DNA from: Desulfobulbaceae bacterium
GTDB taxonomy: Bacteria > Desulfobacterota > Desulfobulbia > Desulfobulbales > Desulfobulbaceae
Reading direction: 5' to 3'
DNA length: 53,519 bases
Assembly (NCBI GenBank): GCA_012744275.1
Contig: JAAYIE010000036.1
Location: 1-53,519 of the forward strand
Shown here: positions 18,402-26,604 of the stretch, piece after piece
How the letters are laid out: each line of letters opens with the position of its first letter
Numbering within the stretch: position 1 is the stretch's first letter
Made by a program: the position numbers and the translations under genes
Notes under the pieces: generated by a model
The model's database searches: none
Told to the model about the DNA's origin: nothing
The model's input: the letters and a program-made list of their open reading frames with translations, nothing else

Positions 18402-19463
18402 CTACTTTCGTGGGTCAAAGGCCTCACGTAGGGCGTCGCCGATAAAAATTAAGAGGATCAGGGTGCCAACCAGTACCAGAAACGTGGAAAGAGAGAGCCA
18501 CCAGGCGTCAATGTTAGCCTTGCCTTGTGCGAGCAATTCACCGAGACTAGGGGTAGTGGGTGGTGCCCCCAGACCGAGAAAATCAAGGCTGGTCAAGGCA
18601 AGGATTGCACCGGACATGCGAAAGGGCAAAAACGTAATAACTGGGGTCATGCTGTTGGGCAATAGATGGCGGTGCATGATGGTAAAGTTACCTACGCCCA
18701 ATGCCTTGGCGGCCCGCACATAGTCCTGATTTCGCCCCCGCAGGAACTCGGCCCTGACATAGTCAGACAAGCCCATCCAGCCGAAAAGTGACAGCAGCAC
18801 CAGAAGCAGGAGCATACTGGGTTTGAAAATAGAGGCAAAAATGATCAGCAGATACAGTTCGGGCATCGCTCCCCAGATCTCGATAAAGCGCTGCGCAACC
18901 AAATCGATCTTGCCGCCGAAATACCCCTGCACCGCACCGGCGACAATCCCCAGCAGGGTGCCAATCACAGTCAGGGCCAAACCAAAAAGAACGCTGAGGC
19001 GAAAACCGTAAATCAAGCGGGCAAGAACATCCCGGCCCCGGTCATCGGTGCCCAGATAATTCTCCTTGGTGGGAGGCGAAGGCACCGGTTGGTTAATGTG
19101 CAGGTTAATAGAATTATAACTATGTGGGTTAACGGGAAAAAGGACAAAGTTGCCGTTCTCCTGAAGGCGAGAGAGCATATACGGATCGCGATAATCTGTC
19201 TGGGTTTCAAAGTCGCCACCAAACACCGTTTCAGCGTAGTCACGCCAGATTGGAAAGTACCAGTTATTTTCGTAGTGCACTACTATCGGCTTGTCGTTGC
19301 TGAGTACCTCGGCGAACAGGCTGATCACAAAAAAGAACAGGAAAATAAAAAGAGAATAACGGCCACGCCGGTTGGCGGCAAAACGCCGCCAGCGGCGGCG
19401 ATAGAGCGATGCTGAAGCTGCGTCTGTGGAATTTTTTGATATCGATGCCGATCGTGCTGCCAT
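18402..19463 (-). CDS. yejE: Oligopeptide-type ABC permease (YejE/OppC family)
   Basis: 353-residue inner-membrane permease. One N-terminal helix (YSLFIFLFFFVISLFAEVL) is followed by a periplasmic segment containing the YejE-typical NPHSYNSINL and LGTDDRGRDVLARLIYGFR, then the core of five helices with the permease motif region around RAAKALGVGNFTIMHRHLLPN (EAA-loop). The ATG at 19463 lies one base after the yejB stop, so the two are coupled; a longer frame to 19589 overlaps yejB and is not used. YejABEF imports peptides such as microcin C in E. coli. Neither the binding protein yejA nor the ATPase yejF is in the window. Confidence 0.9.
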   Translation of the reverse strand: MAARSASISKNSTDAASASLYRRRWRRFAANRRGRYSLFIFLFFFVISLFAEVLSNDKPIVVHYENNWYFPIWRDYAETVFGGDFETQTDYRDPYMLSRLQENGNFVLFPVNPHSYNSINLHINQPVPSPPTKENYLGTDDRGRDVLARLIYGFRLSVLFGLALTVIGTLLGIVAGAVQGYFGGKIDLVAQRFIEIWGAMPELYLLIIFASIFKPSMLLLLVLLSLFGWMGLSDYVRAEFLRGRNQDYVRAAKALGVGNFTIMHRHLLPNSMTPVITFLPFRMSGAILALTSLDFLGLGAPPTTPSLGELLAQGKANIDAWWLSLSTFLVLVGTLILLIFIGDALREAFDPRK

Positions 19464-19464
19464 G

Positions 19465-20508
19465 TCATTCCCTGGCCTCAAAACTGATGCGCGGATCAAC
19501 CAGCACGTAGGAAAGGTCGGAAAGCAGCCTGGAGACCAACCCAAGAAGGGTGAAGAAGTACAGCGTACCCAATACCACCGGATAGTCACGATTCATAACC
19601 GATTCATAGGCCAGAAGCCCCATGCCATCAAGGGAAAAAATGGTCTCTATCAGCAGGCTGCCGGTGAAGAAGGCAGTGATGAAGCTGCCGGGAAAACCAG
19701 TAATGATGGGGATAATCGCATTGCGGAACACATGCCCGTAAAGCACCTGATTGTCGCTCAGCCCTTTGGCCTTTGCTGTAATGACATACTGCTTGCGTAT
19801 ATCTTCCAAAAAGGAATTTTTGGTGAGCAAAGTCATAACCGCAAGGCTGCCCACGGTTGAGGACAGAACCGGCAAAACCATGTGCCAGAGGTAGTCGAGG
19901 ATTTTTTGTATCAAGCCCAGTTCCTGCCAATTATCCGAGACCAAGCCTCGCAGGGGAAAAATGCTCCAGAAGCTGCCACCACCAAAGAGCACAATCAGGG
20001 CAATACCCAGCACAAAACCCGGGATAGCATAGCCGATAAGCAGTACCGTGCTGGTGAACACATCAAAACCAGAACCCTCGCGTACAGCTTTGGCAATACC
20101 CAGAGGAATGCACAGCGAATACACGATGAGAAAGCTCCAGAGCCCCAGAGACATGGAAACCGGCATCTTGGAGATCACCAGCTGTGCCACACTCATGTGG
20201 TGATAATAGGACTGGCCGAAATCAAAAACCAGGTAGGAACGCATCATACTGACGAAGCGTTTTAGCGGCGGCTGATCAAAGCCGTACAGTTTTTCCAGTT
20301 GTGCCAGGCGTTCGGGATCAAGCCCCTTTTTTCCCTGGTACACGCCGGTACTGCCAACTTCTCCACCGGCACCGTAGCCACTCATCTGGGCCACCATTCG
20401 TTCCACCGGCCCACCTGGCACAAACTGGGTGATCATAAAGGTGATGAGCATGATGCCGAACACCGTCGGAATCATCAGCAAAAGCCGTTTGGCGATATAG
20501 CGCAGCAT
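19465..20508 (-). CDS. yejB: Oligopeptide-type ABC permease (YejB/OppB family)
   Basis: 347 residues with the standard N-terminus of the DppB/OppB group (MLRYIAKRLLLMIPTVFGIM, then TQFVPGGPVERM). The inserted segment before the second helix, with Tyr/Gly-rich and Lys/Gly-rich parts, is a YejB feature. The core helices and the EAA-type loop (AKGLSDNQVLYGHVFRNA) follow. It is coupled to yejE. Upstream on the same strand, 49 bases away, lies a DUF4177 gene that is probably co-transcribed. Confidence 0.9.
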   Translation of the reverse strand: MLRYIAKRLLLMIPTVFGIMLITFMITQFVPGGPVERMVAQMSGYGAGGEVGSTGVYQGKKGLDPERLAQLEKLYGFDQPPLKRFVSMMRSYLVFDFGQSYYHHMSVAQLVISKMPVSMSLGLWSFLIVYSLCIPLGIAKAVREGSGFDVFTSTVLLIGYAIPGFVLGIALIVLFGGGSFWSIFPLRGLVSDNWQELGLIQKILDYLWHMVLPVLSSTVGSLAVMTLLTKNSFLEDIRKQYVITAKAKGLSDNQVLYGHVFRNAIIPIITGFPGSFITAFFTGSLLIETIFSLDGMGLLAYESVMNRDYPVVLGTLYFFTLLGLVSRLLSDLSYVLVDPRISFEARE

Positions 20509-20557
20509 AAAGAATCAGCTAGGCGGCAAGATTTGCTGCAGATGAAGCAGCACTGGC

Positions 20558-21031
20558 TCAGGAGATACGAATACCGCCGATGCGATCATTGTCTGAGGCA
20601 GGAGCTTCCCGCTGTGAACGCTCCTGGGCTGACGGCTCCTCATGCTGCCGCACCTTTTCGCGCAGATGCTCGACATTGATGGGCGAGCGTGGTGAACGGC
20701 CGCTACGGAAAGGTGCATGCTGCAATGGCGGTTGGGTAGTCGGCGTGCGTAGTGCTGGCTGGACTGCTGTGGTCGGGCGAGCCGTGTCCGCCACAATCTG
20801 CTCTTTGGATGAGAGTTCGGCGAGCAGAGGCGTATTAGCAGCGGGCCGTTTCATAAAGGCCAGGAGCCCATCCTGGAGCAAAGACACATTGACAAGCTCC
20901 CAGCCCTGCTGTCCCAGCTGGTTGAGATTGTTTTCCATCTCCTCATCATCCACGTACCGGTCACTGAGCAGGCCGTCCTTGGAAAACTCGAACAGGACTG
21001 TTTTATACTCCCAAATCATTGTGTTACTCAT
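20558..21031 (-). CDS. DUF4177 domain protein with disordered basic tail
   Basis: 157 residues. The first 60 fit the small DUF4177 fold (MIWEYKTVLFEF near the start, then LNQLGQQGWELVNVSLL), whose function is unknown. The remaining 95 residues are low-complexity, rich in Pro, Arg, Ser, Thr and Gln, and look disordered. No signal peptide or membrane helix is visible, so it should be cytoplasmic. The start at 21031 has GGAGAAGAGG directly upstream; an alternative ATG is four codons later. It lies upstream of yejB with a 49-base gap and may share its transcript, though a functional link is not evident. Confidence 0.78.
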   Translation of the reverse strand: MSNTMIWEYKTVLFEFSKDGLLSDRYVDDEEMENNLNQLGQQGWELVNVSLLQDGLLAFMKRPAANTPLLAELSSKEQIVADTARPTTAVQPALRTPTTQPPLQHAPFRSGRSPRSPINVEHLREKVRQHEEPSAQERSQREAPASDNDRIGGIRIS

Positions 21032-21130
21032 CCTCTTCTCCGTGACTCATCCCGGTCTCAATCCGGTACAATACAATTTCAATTTCAGATTAAAGATGCC
21101 CTTTCAGGGAAGCCAGGAAAGTTCGGCACA

Positions 21131-21153
21131 GACGTACAGGTACGTCCCCCCCC
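21131..21153. repeat. Perfect inverted repeat GACGTAC-AG-GTACGTC followed by C8
   Basis: Seven-base arms (21131-21137 and 21140-21146) with a two-base spacer, running directly into eight C (21146-21153). It lies about 100 bases upstream of the DUF4177 start, in the 270-base gap between that gene and the MORN gene. A dyad of this form could be a regulator site. As RNA it would be a poor hairpin because the loop is too short. A second dyad, ACCACAG/CTGTGGT, lies at about 21178-21197. Confidence 0.55.
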
Positions 21154-21301
21154 TGCGAGGATCTTCCGATGCCGCCACCACAGAGAGCGCTGTGGTGTAA
21201 AATTGGAAAGACCTGTCCGCCCTACTACTCGCTGGCAGCGAACTGTTACTCACAACGTTTTACGTATTTCAAAAGCCACTAAGTCGGCAACCATCCCAGC
21301 C

Positions 21302-23134
21302 TTAACGTGCCGGCACCTGTTTGTCATCCTGAAAACGGACGGCGGCACTGCGGCCATCGGGGTAGGTGGTGCGCCCCTTGCCGTCACGCTTGCCTAAGCG
21401 GAACTTCCCCTTGTATGCAGTGCCGTCTTCTTCGATGAGGACCCCTTCGCCATCGGGCAGATCCTGGGCGAATTCGCCTTCATATTTTTTTCCACCTGCA
21501 TAGGTCAGTGTTCCTTTGCCGGAAAAAACGCCTTCCTTAAATTGCCCCTTATACACACTGCCGTCCGAAAAGTGATAGGTGCCCCTGCCGTGGAAACGGT
21601 CATCTTCAAAATCGCCCTCATAACGGGAACTGTCCGGATAAGAAAGCGTTCCCCTGCCATTTTTGCGGTCTGCAGAAAAAGCGCCCGTGTAGGTGCGACC
21701 ATCGGCATGGTTGAGGCTGCCTTCGCCATTCTTTTGTCCTTTGCGAAAACTGCCCTGATACTGATCACCCTTGCCGGATGTCCACAGCCCCTTGCCGTCC
21801 ATGAGGCCGTTTTTAAAGGCACCGCGGTAGGTGCTGCCATCGGCGAAGGTGTTGAATGCTTCACCGGTAAAGGGCTGGGAGGCCTGTTGATCCCGATAGA
21901 GGATACCGTTGAGTGTATAGAGTCTGCCACTTGTCGCCTGTTTTTGCACTGGTGATACTGAAGATGGGGCATGCGTATCGGAACTGTCGCCTGCGGCGGT
22001 CGCGGCACTCTTCGCCGCCTCTTTGGCAGCGCTATCTTCATTACTGCGGCTGCGCACGCTCATGTAGGGAAGAGGACTGGCCTGCTGTTCTGCGGCCACA
22101 GCCCCTAAGGCTGAATCCTCGACCACAGCTTCGGGAACTGGATCTTCCTGCCTTGCGAGAGCGCTGCCATCATCTCTCTTGCTCTTCCGTTTCGCTTTGG
22201 CGGCAGGCACCTCTTCAACCGGTTCGTCGCCTGCAAATTGACCCCGATATCGGCGGCCATCAGCATACTCCATCCTGCCCTTACCACTGCGCAGACCTGC
22301 CTGCCAGTTGCCAATGTACCGGGAGCCGTCCGCATAGCGCATTTCACCCTTGCCTGCCGGCAAACCCTTGCTAAATTCACCCTTATACTCCCGACCATCC
22401 GGCCAGGTTTGTGTGCCCTTTCCCTCCAGAGAGCCAGCCTCAAAATAGCCGTTTTGCACCGATCCATCCGCAGCCTGTAACTGGCCCTTCCCATTAAAAA
22501 GGTCGTTCTTGAAGCCTCCTTCGTAGCGGGAGCCATCAAACCCCTTCAATACTCCCTTACCCTGGCGCTGCCCATCAGCAAAAGCGCCTTCATAGCTGGA
22601 ACCATCGAGGTAGCGCCTGAGACCCTGGCCCGCGGGCTGACCATTGGCGAATTCTCCCTCGTAGGAGGAACCGTCCGCATACTGCATTTTCCCCTGGCCA
22701 TCGATAATATTATCCCGAAAGTCACCAATATATTCACGGCCATCACTGTAAAGAAAAATACCCCGGCCGTGCAGTTTGCCGTTTACAAACTCGCCACGAT
22801 ATTCCGTGCCATCACTGTGCTTCAGTATGCCCTTGCCATGGAATTTACCTTGGGAAAATCCGCCCCGGTAGGCACTGCCGTCCGTGTTTTTAAGATCGCC
22901 CTGGCCGTGGTAGAGTCCGGCCACAAACTGGCCTGTATACACAGAACCATCGGGGTAGGACAAACGTCCTTCGCCCCAGGGCTGGTTGTTTTTAAAAGCT
23001 CCTTCATACACCCGGCCATCCTTGCTGGTCAGCACACCGGGGCCATCGGTACAATTCCCCTTGGCGCAGGCGGCCCAGCCTTCAGCCTGCAAGCCCAGCA
23101 GCACCACCATGATGAGCAGAAACCGGATTGTCAT
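21302..23134 (-). CDS. Exported MORN-repeat protein
   Basis: 610 residues from the ATG at 23134, which has GGAG upstream and starts a signal peptide (MTIRFLLIMVVLLGLQAEGWA). The longer frame to 23188 overlaps avtA and is not used. The mature protein has about 12 MORN repeats (pattern YxGxFxxGxxxGxGxxxxxDG) at residues 42-320. A spacer of about 110 residues follows, first basic (AKAKRKSKRDD), then Ala/Ser/Glu-rich, and then seven or eight more repeats to the C-terminus. MORN repeats form long beta sheets that bind proteins or lipids, often at membranes. In bacteria their roles are mostly unknown. Export suggests a periplasmic or surface scaffold. It follows avtA by 16 bases, so the two are co-transcribed. 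Confidence 0.9.
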   Translation of the reverse strand: MTIRFLLIMVVLLGLQAEGWAACAKGNCTDGPGVLTSKDGRVYEGAFKNNQPWGEGRLSYPDGSVYTGQFVAGLYHGQGDLKNTDGSAYRGGFSQGKFHGKGILKHSDGTEYRGEFVNGKLHGRGIFLYSDGREYIGDFRDNIIDGQGKMQYADGSSYEGEFANGQPAGQGLRRYLDGSSYEGAFADGQRQGKGVLKGFDGSRYEGGFKNDLFNGKGQLQAADGSVQNGYFEAGSLEGKGTQTWPDGREYKGEFSKGLPAGKGEMRYADGSRYIGNWQAGLRSGKGRMEYADGRRYRGQFAGDEPVEEVPAAKAKRKSKRDDGSALARQEDPVPEAVVEDSALGAVAAEQQASPLPYMSVRSRSNEDSAAKEAAKSAATAAGDSSDTHAPSSVSPVQKQATSGRLYTLNGILYRDQQASQPFTGEAFNTFADGSTYRGAFKNGLMDGKGLWTSGKGDQYQGSFRKGQKNGEGSLNHADGRTYTGAFSADRKNGRGTLSYPDSSRYEGDFEDDRFHGRGTYHFSDGSVYKGQFKEGVFSGKGTLTYAGGKKYEGEFAQDLPDGEGVLIEEDGTAYKGKFRLGKRDGKGRTTYPDGRSAAVRFQDDKQVPAR

Positions 23135-23150
23135 TGCTTTTCTCCGCTGA

Positions 23151-24392
23151 TCAGGCCAGGGCACGAATCTCCCCGGCAATGAGTTCAAGACCTCGCTCTA
23201 CCTCGCCATCATCCTGCGAATAGGTCAAACGCAGGCACTCCCGGGTATGCTGCCAGCCCGGCGGCAGGCCTGGAAAAAATTGTTCTCCCGGTACCACCAC
23301 CACACCCTTTTCTTTCAACCTGGCATACAGATTATGACTGCTGATGGGGAGATCTGGCAGCCATAACCAGAAAAACATTGAACCTTCAGGCACATGCACT
23401 TTATAATGCAACCCTTGAAAGTGGTGGCGCAGGGCCGCTAGAGCGCGCTCCATTTTACTTTTATAGAAGGGCCGGATAATTTCTTTACTGACCCGGATAA
23501 TCTCGCCGCTCTCAATCAGATCACTCACCAGCATGGGGCCAAAACTACTGGGAGCCAGGTTAACCACTGCGTTCAGGCCGGAGAGCAGGCGGATAATTTC
23601 CTTGTTCGCGATAATGATACCGGTGCGCGCGGCAGGCAGGCCAAACTTGGAGAGCGACAGGCACAAAACAATCTGCTCATTCCAGATGGGGGTTGCCTCG
23701 GTGTAGATCATGCCGGGAAAAGGCAAACCATAGGCATTATCGAGAATGAGCGGAATGCTGTGATCTGCAGCCATGCTGACCAGACCCTGTACTTCTCCAT
23801 CGGTCAGCACATTGCCGGTGGGGTTGGTCGGGCGGGAAACGCAGATGGCGGCCACGTCGTCTCCGACCTCAAGCCTGGAAAAATCTATCCGGTATTTAAA
23901 CATATCCTGACCGATTTCTTCAATAATCGGCTGATACGAACGGAAAAAACCGTCGCAGAGACCCAAATCTGCATAACCGATATATTCCGGAGCAAGCGGT
24001 AGCAGGATCTTGCGGCAGTCTTGCCTGCGCCGTCCTGCCAGCATATTGAAAAGCAGAAAAAAGGCACCCTGGCTACCGCAGGTCAGGCAGATGTTCTCTT
24101 CATCAAGGTCCCAGCCATACTCCCGGCGCAGTAAGGCTGCCAGCGCCCGCAGCATATCGCCCTCGCCCCTGGGCGGATCGTAAATACCGATCAGCCGACG
24201 CAGGCTGTGGTCATCACCGATCAGGCTTTGCAAACGCTTGCGCATCAGTTCCTGTATTTCCGGCACGTGGCCGGGATTACCGCCACCCATCATAATCTTG
24301 TCACCGGCGGCAAGCGCCTGACCAAGATCATCCATCAGGTGCAAAATGCCCGCCCCTCGACACAGACGCGCACCAAAATCAGAGAGTTCCAT
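23151..24392 (-). CDS. avtA: Valine-pyruvate aminotransferase (AvtA family)
   Basis: PLP-dependent class I/II aminotransferase, 413 residues, expected to exchange valine/2-ketoisovalerate with alanine/pyruvate. The N-terminus MELSDFGARLCRGAGILHLMDDLGQAL and the GGGNPGHVPE segment are distinctive of AvtA. CVSRPTNPTGNVLT carries the PLP-contacting Asn, LDNAYGLPFPG the ring-stacking Asp region, and SLSKFGLPAARTG the Schiff-base Lys. The Arg binding the carboxylate lies in ECLRLTYSQ. The start at 24392 is chosen because it matches the family's N-terminus; the upstream in-frame extension to 24524 does not. Together with leuA at 33 kb it touches branched-chain amino acid metabolism. Confidence 0.92.
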   Translation of the reverse strand: MELSDFGARLCRGAGILHLMDDLGQALAAGDKIMMGGGNPGHVPEIQELMRKRLQSLIGDDHSLRRLIGIYDPPRGEGDMLRALAALLRREYGWDLDEENICLTCGSQGAFFLLFNMLAGRRRQDCRKILLPLAPEYIGYADLGLCDGFFRSYQPIIEEIGQDMFKYRIDFSRLEVGDDVAAICVSRPTNPTGNVLTDGEVQGLVSMAADHSIPLILDNAYGLPFPGMIYTEATPIWNEQIVLCLSLSKFGLPAARTGIIIANKEIIRLLSGLNAVVNLAPSSFGPMLVSDLIESGEIIRVSKEIIRPFYKSKMERALAALRHHFQGLHYKVHVPEGSMFFWLWLPDLPISSHNLYARLKEKGVVVVPGEQFFPGLPPGWQHTRECLRLTYSQDDGEVERGLELIAGEIRALA

Positions 24393-24597
24393 CTGGGCTG
24401 TCGCACTCCAAAAAAGATAGTATCTGAAAAATTGTGCCGAATGATAATGAAGTGTCGGCAAACCACATTGTATCCCGAACGCGAATATCGACGGTAAGAC
24501 CTGAAAAGCGCCTGAGTGTACCAAATTCCTGCAAAATTACCAGGAAAGATCAAACCGCCAGTGTGCCAACATGCTTCGCAACAGCTCACTCGTCCTG

Positions 24598-26604
24598 CTA
24601 CTTCTTTGACTCCAATCCAGGCAAGGTTTGTGGCGCCAGCTCCGCATCTGGGAACGTGCTGTTACCACTGCTGCCGGTAACGCGGCGCACCCGCCTGGTG
24701 CTGATGCGCCTACCTTTGGCACCAACTCCTTTTATCAAAAAATCACTCATATCGAGCTCAAGGGCATTATGCCTGGCGCGTGCTGCAGGCATGAGGCTTA
24801 CGCGCACCCGCACCCCTTCCCGGCCGGTCTGTAAAAAAAGAATACTTGAACGCTTATCCGGTTCAAACAAACGATATTCCCGGTTCAAAATAAACTTTGG
24901 CGTCAGAAAACGTTTGACATAAACCAGGTTATCCAGACCATTGCGGTAAAGCAGGTTGAAGACCACGTCATTTTCGATGGCCCCCATCCAGTACAAATCC
25001 GGACCAACAAAAAATTTATCCACCATGGACAGCACCTTGTACAGGCCATCCTTAAAGATGAGGAGCAGCTTATCGTATTCCGAGGCCTGAAACTCCATCT
25101 CGCCAGCCCCCATCTCCGCCTTGATGCGGTGACCGATAAAACCGCTTTCCCGATGATAGCAGACGGTGAGGTTAGAAAGTGCAGCTGCCCGGGCATCCAC
25201 CTCGTCAAAGGCCTTGAGTTCGCTTACGCGCGGGAAGTCGTTCTGATAGCGCTTTAAAAGTGCCTCGAGATAACCAATAGTGTAGCCCACCATGTCGCTG
25301 AGATGTTTGCTTACAGCGGCAATGGCCTTTTCAATATCGCGCAGCTCCTTTTGCTGGCGATTGATGTCGTAGCGGGAGATGCGCCGAATCCTGATTTCAA
25401 GAAGGCGCTCGATATCTTCTGTAGTCACAGCTCGCTGCAATTCTTCGGCAAAGGGGGCGAGGGAGTCCCGCACGGTGCTAACAACCGCCCTGGCGCTGGT
25501 GATTTCCTCAATCTTTTTGTACAGGCGCTCTTCTATGAAAATCTGCTCCAGTTTGCGAGCATGCCATTTCTCGCGCAGCCGACCCAGTTCTATTCCCAGT
25601 TCACTTTCAAGATTTTTCAGCAAGAGCGAGGTGTTGCGCCGCAGTACCTCCTCCACCTGCAACTGCCTGGGCATGTTGTCTTCAATGGCTACCAGGTTAG
25701 GTGAAATGCTCAGCTCGCAGTCGGTGAAGGCATAAAGCGCGTCAATGGTTTCCTCCGCATACATGCCCCTGGCCAGCTTGATCTCCACCTCCACCTTTTC
25801 AGCGGTGTAGTCGTTGATGGAGGCTATCTTGAGCTTACCTGCCTTGGCTGCCCGTTCAATGGAATCAATCAGCGACTGGGTGGTGATATTATAGGGCAGT
25901 TCAGTAATGACAATGGTCTTGTCATCGGGCTGATTAAGCCGCACCCGGCAGCGCAGGCGGCCGTTGCCATGGTCGTATTCGCTGACGTCCACAATGCCGC
26001 CGCGGGGAAAATCCGGGTACAGAGTAAAATCTTCTCCACGGAGGCAGGTAATCTGCGCCTGCAGAAGCTCGCCAAAATTGTGTGGCATGATTTTGGTAGC
26101 CATGCCCACAGCAATGCCCTCCGCACCCATCATCAGCAAGAGTGGAATCTTGGCGGGCAGACGCAGGGGTTCCTGCATGCGGCCATCATAGGATTCGGTA
26201 AACTCGGTGATATCCTTATTAAAAAGTGTTTCCTTGGCCAGCGGGGTCAAACGGCATTCAATATAGCGGGCGGCCGAGGCCTGATCACCGGTAAAAATAT
26301 TGCCAAAATTGCCCTGGCGCTCAATCAGGTAGCCCTTGTTGGCAAGATTCACCAGGGCATCGAAGATGGACTGGTCGCCGTGGGGATGGAGTTTCATGGT
26401 CTCGCCCACTACGTTGGCTACCTTGTGGAAGCGGCCATCATCCATGTTAAAAAGCGTTTGCAGAATGCGGCGCTGTACCGGTTTCAGGCCGTCATCCACA
26501 TCTGGAATAGCACGATCACGAATAACATACGAAGTGTAATCCAGAAAATTGCTGTCAAAGAGGCGGTGTAAAACCCCGCGCACTTCCATCAGTTCGTCGC
26601 TCAT
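24598..26604 (-). CDS. parC: DNA topoisomerase IV subunit A
   Basis: 668-residue type IIA topoisomerase breakage-reunion subunit that decatenates chromosomes with ParE. The N-terminal winged-helix/tower core shows DGLKPVQRRIL, HPHGDQSIFDALV and the catalytic Tyr in AARYIECRLTP. It is shorter than E. coli ParC (about 750 residues): the C-terminal DNA-wrapping beta-pinwheel is reduced to a short segment, so it is of the non-gyrase, parC-like type. The start overlaps the parE stop by four bases (ATGA), so ParE and ParC are made together. No gyrase genes are in the window. Confidence 0.92.
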   Translation of the reverse strand: MSDELMEVRGVLHRLFDSNFLDYTSYVIRDRAIPDVDDGLKPVQRRILQTLFNMDDGRFHKVANVVGETMKLHPHGDQSIFDALVNLANKGYLIERQGNFGNIFTGDQASAARYIECRLTPLAKETLFNKDITEFTESYDGRMQEPLRLPAKIPLLLMMGAEGIAVGMATKIMPHNFGELLQAQITCLRGEDFTLYPDFPRGGIVDVSEYDHGNGRLRCRVRLNQPDDKTIVITELPYNITTQSLIDSIERAAKAGKLKIASINDYTAEKVEVEIKLARGMYAEETIDALYAFTDCELSISPNLVAIEDNMPRQLQVEEVLRRNTSLLLKNLESELGIELGRLREKWHARKLEQIFIEERLYKKIEEITSARAVVSTVRDSLAPFAEELQRAVTTEDIERLLEIRIRRISRYDINRQQKELRDIEKAIAAVSKHLSDMVGYTIGYLEALLKRYQNDFPRVSELKAFDEVDARAAALSNLTVCYHRESGFIGHRIKAEMGAGEMEFQASEYDKLLLIFKDGLYKVLSMVDKFFVGPDLYWMGAIENDVVFNLLYRNGLDNLVYVKRFLTPKFILNREYRLFEPDKRSSILFLQTGREGVRVRVSLMPAARARHNALELDMSDFLIKGVGAKGRRISTRRVRRVTGSSGNSTFPDAELAPQTLPGLESKK

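Noticed and set aside
21302-23134. Tandem DNA repeat or CRISPR-like array
   Set aside because: The periodicity is at protein level (MORN, about 23 residues) with diverged DNA; no identical direct repeats with spacers.
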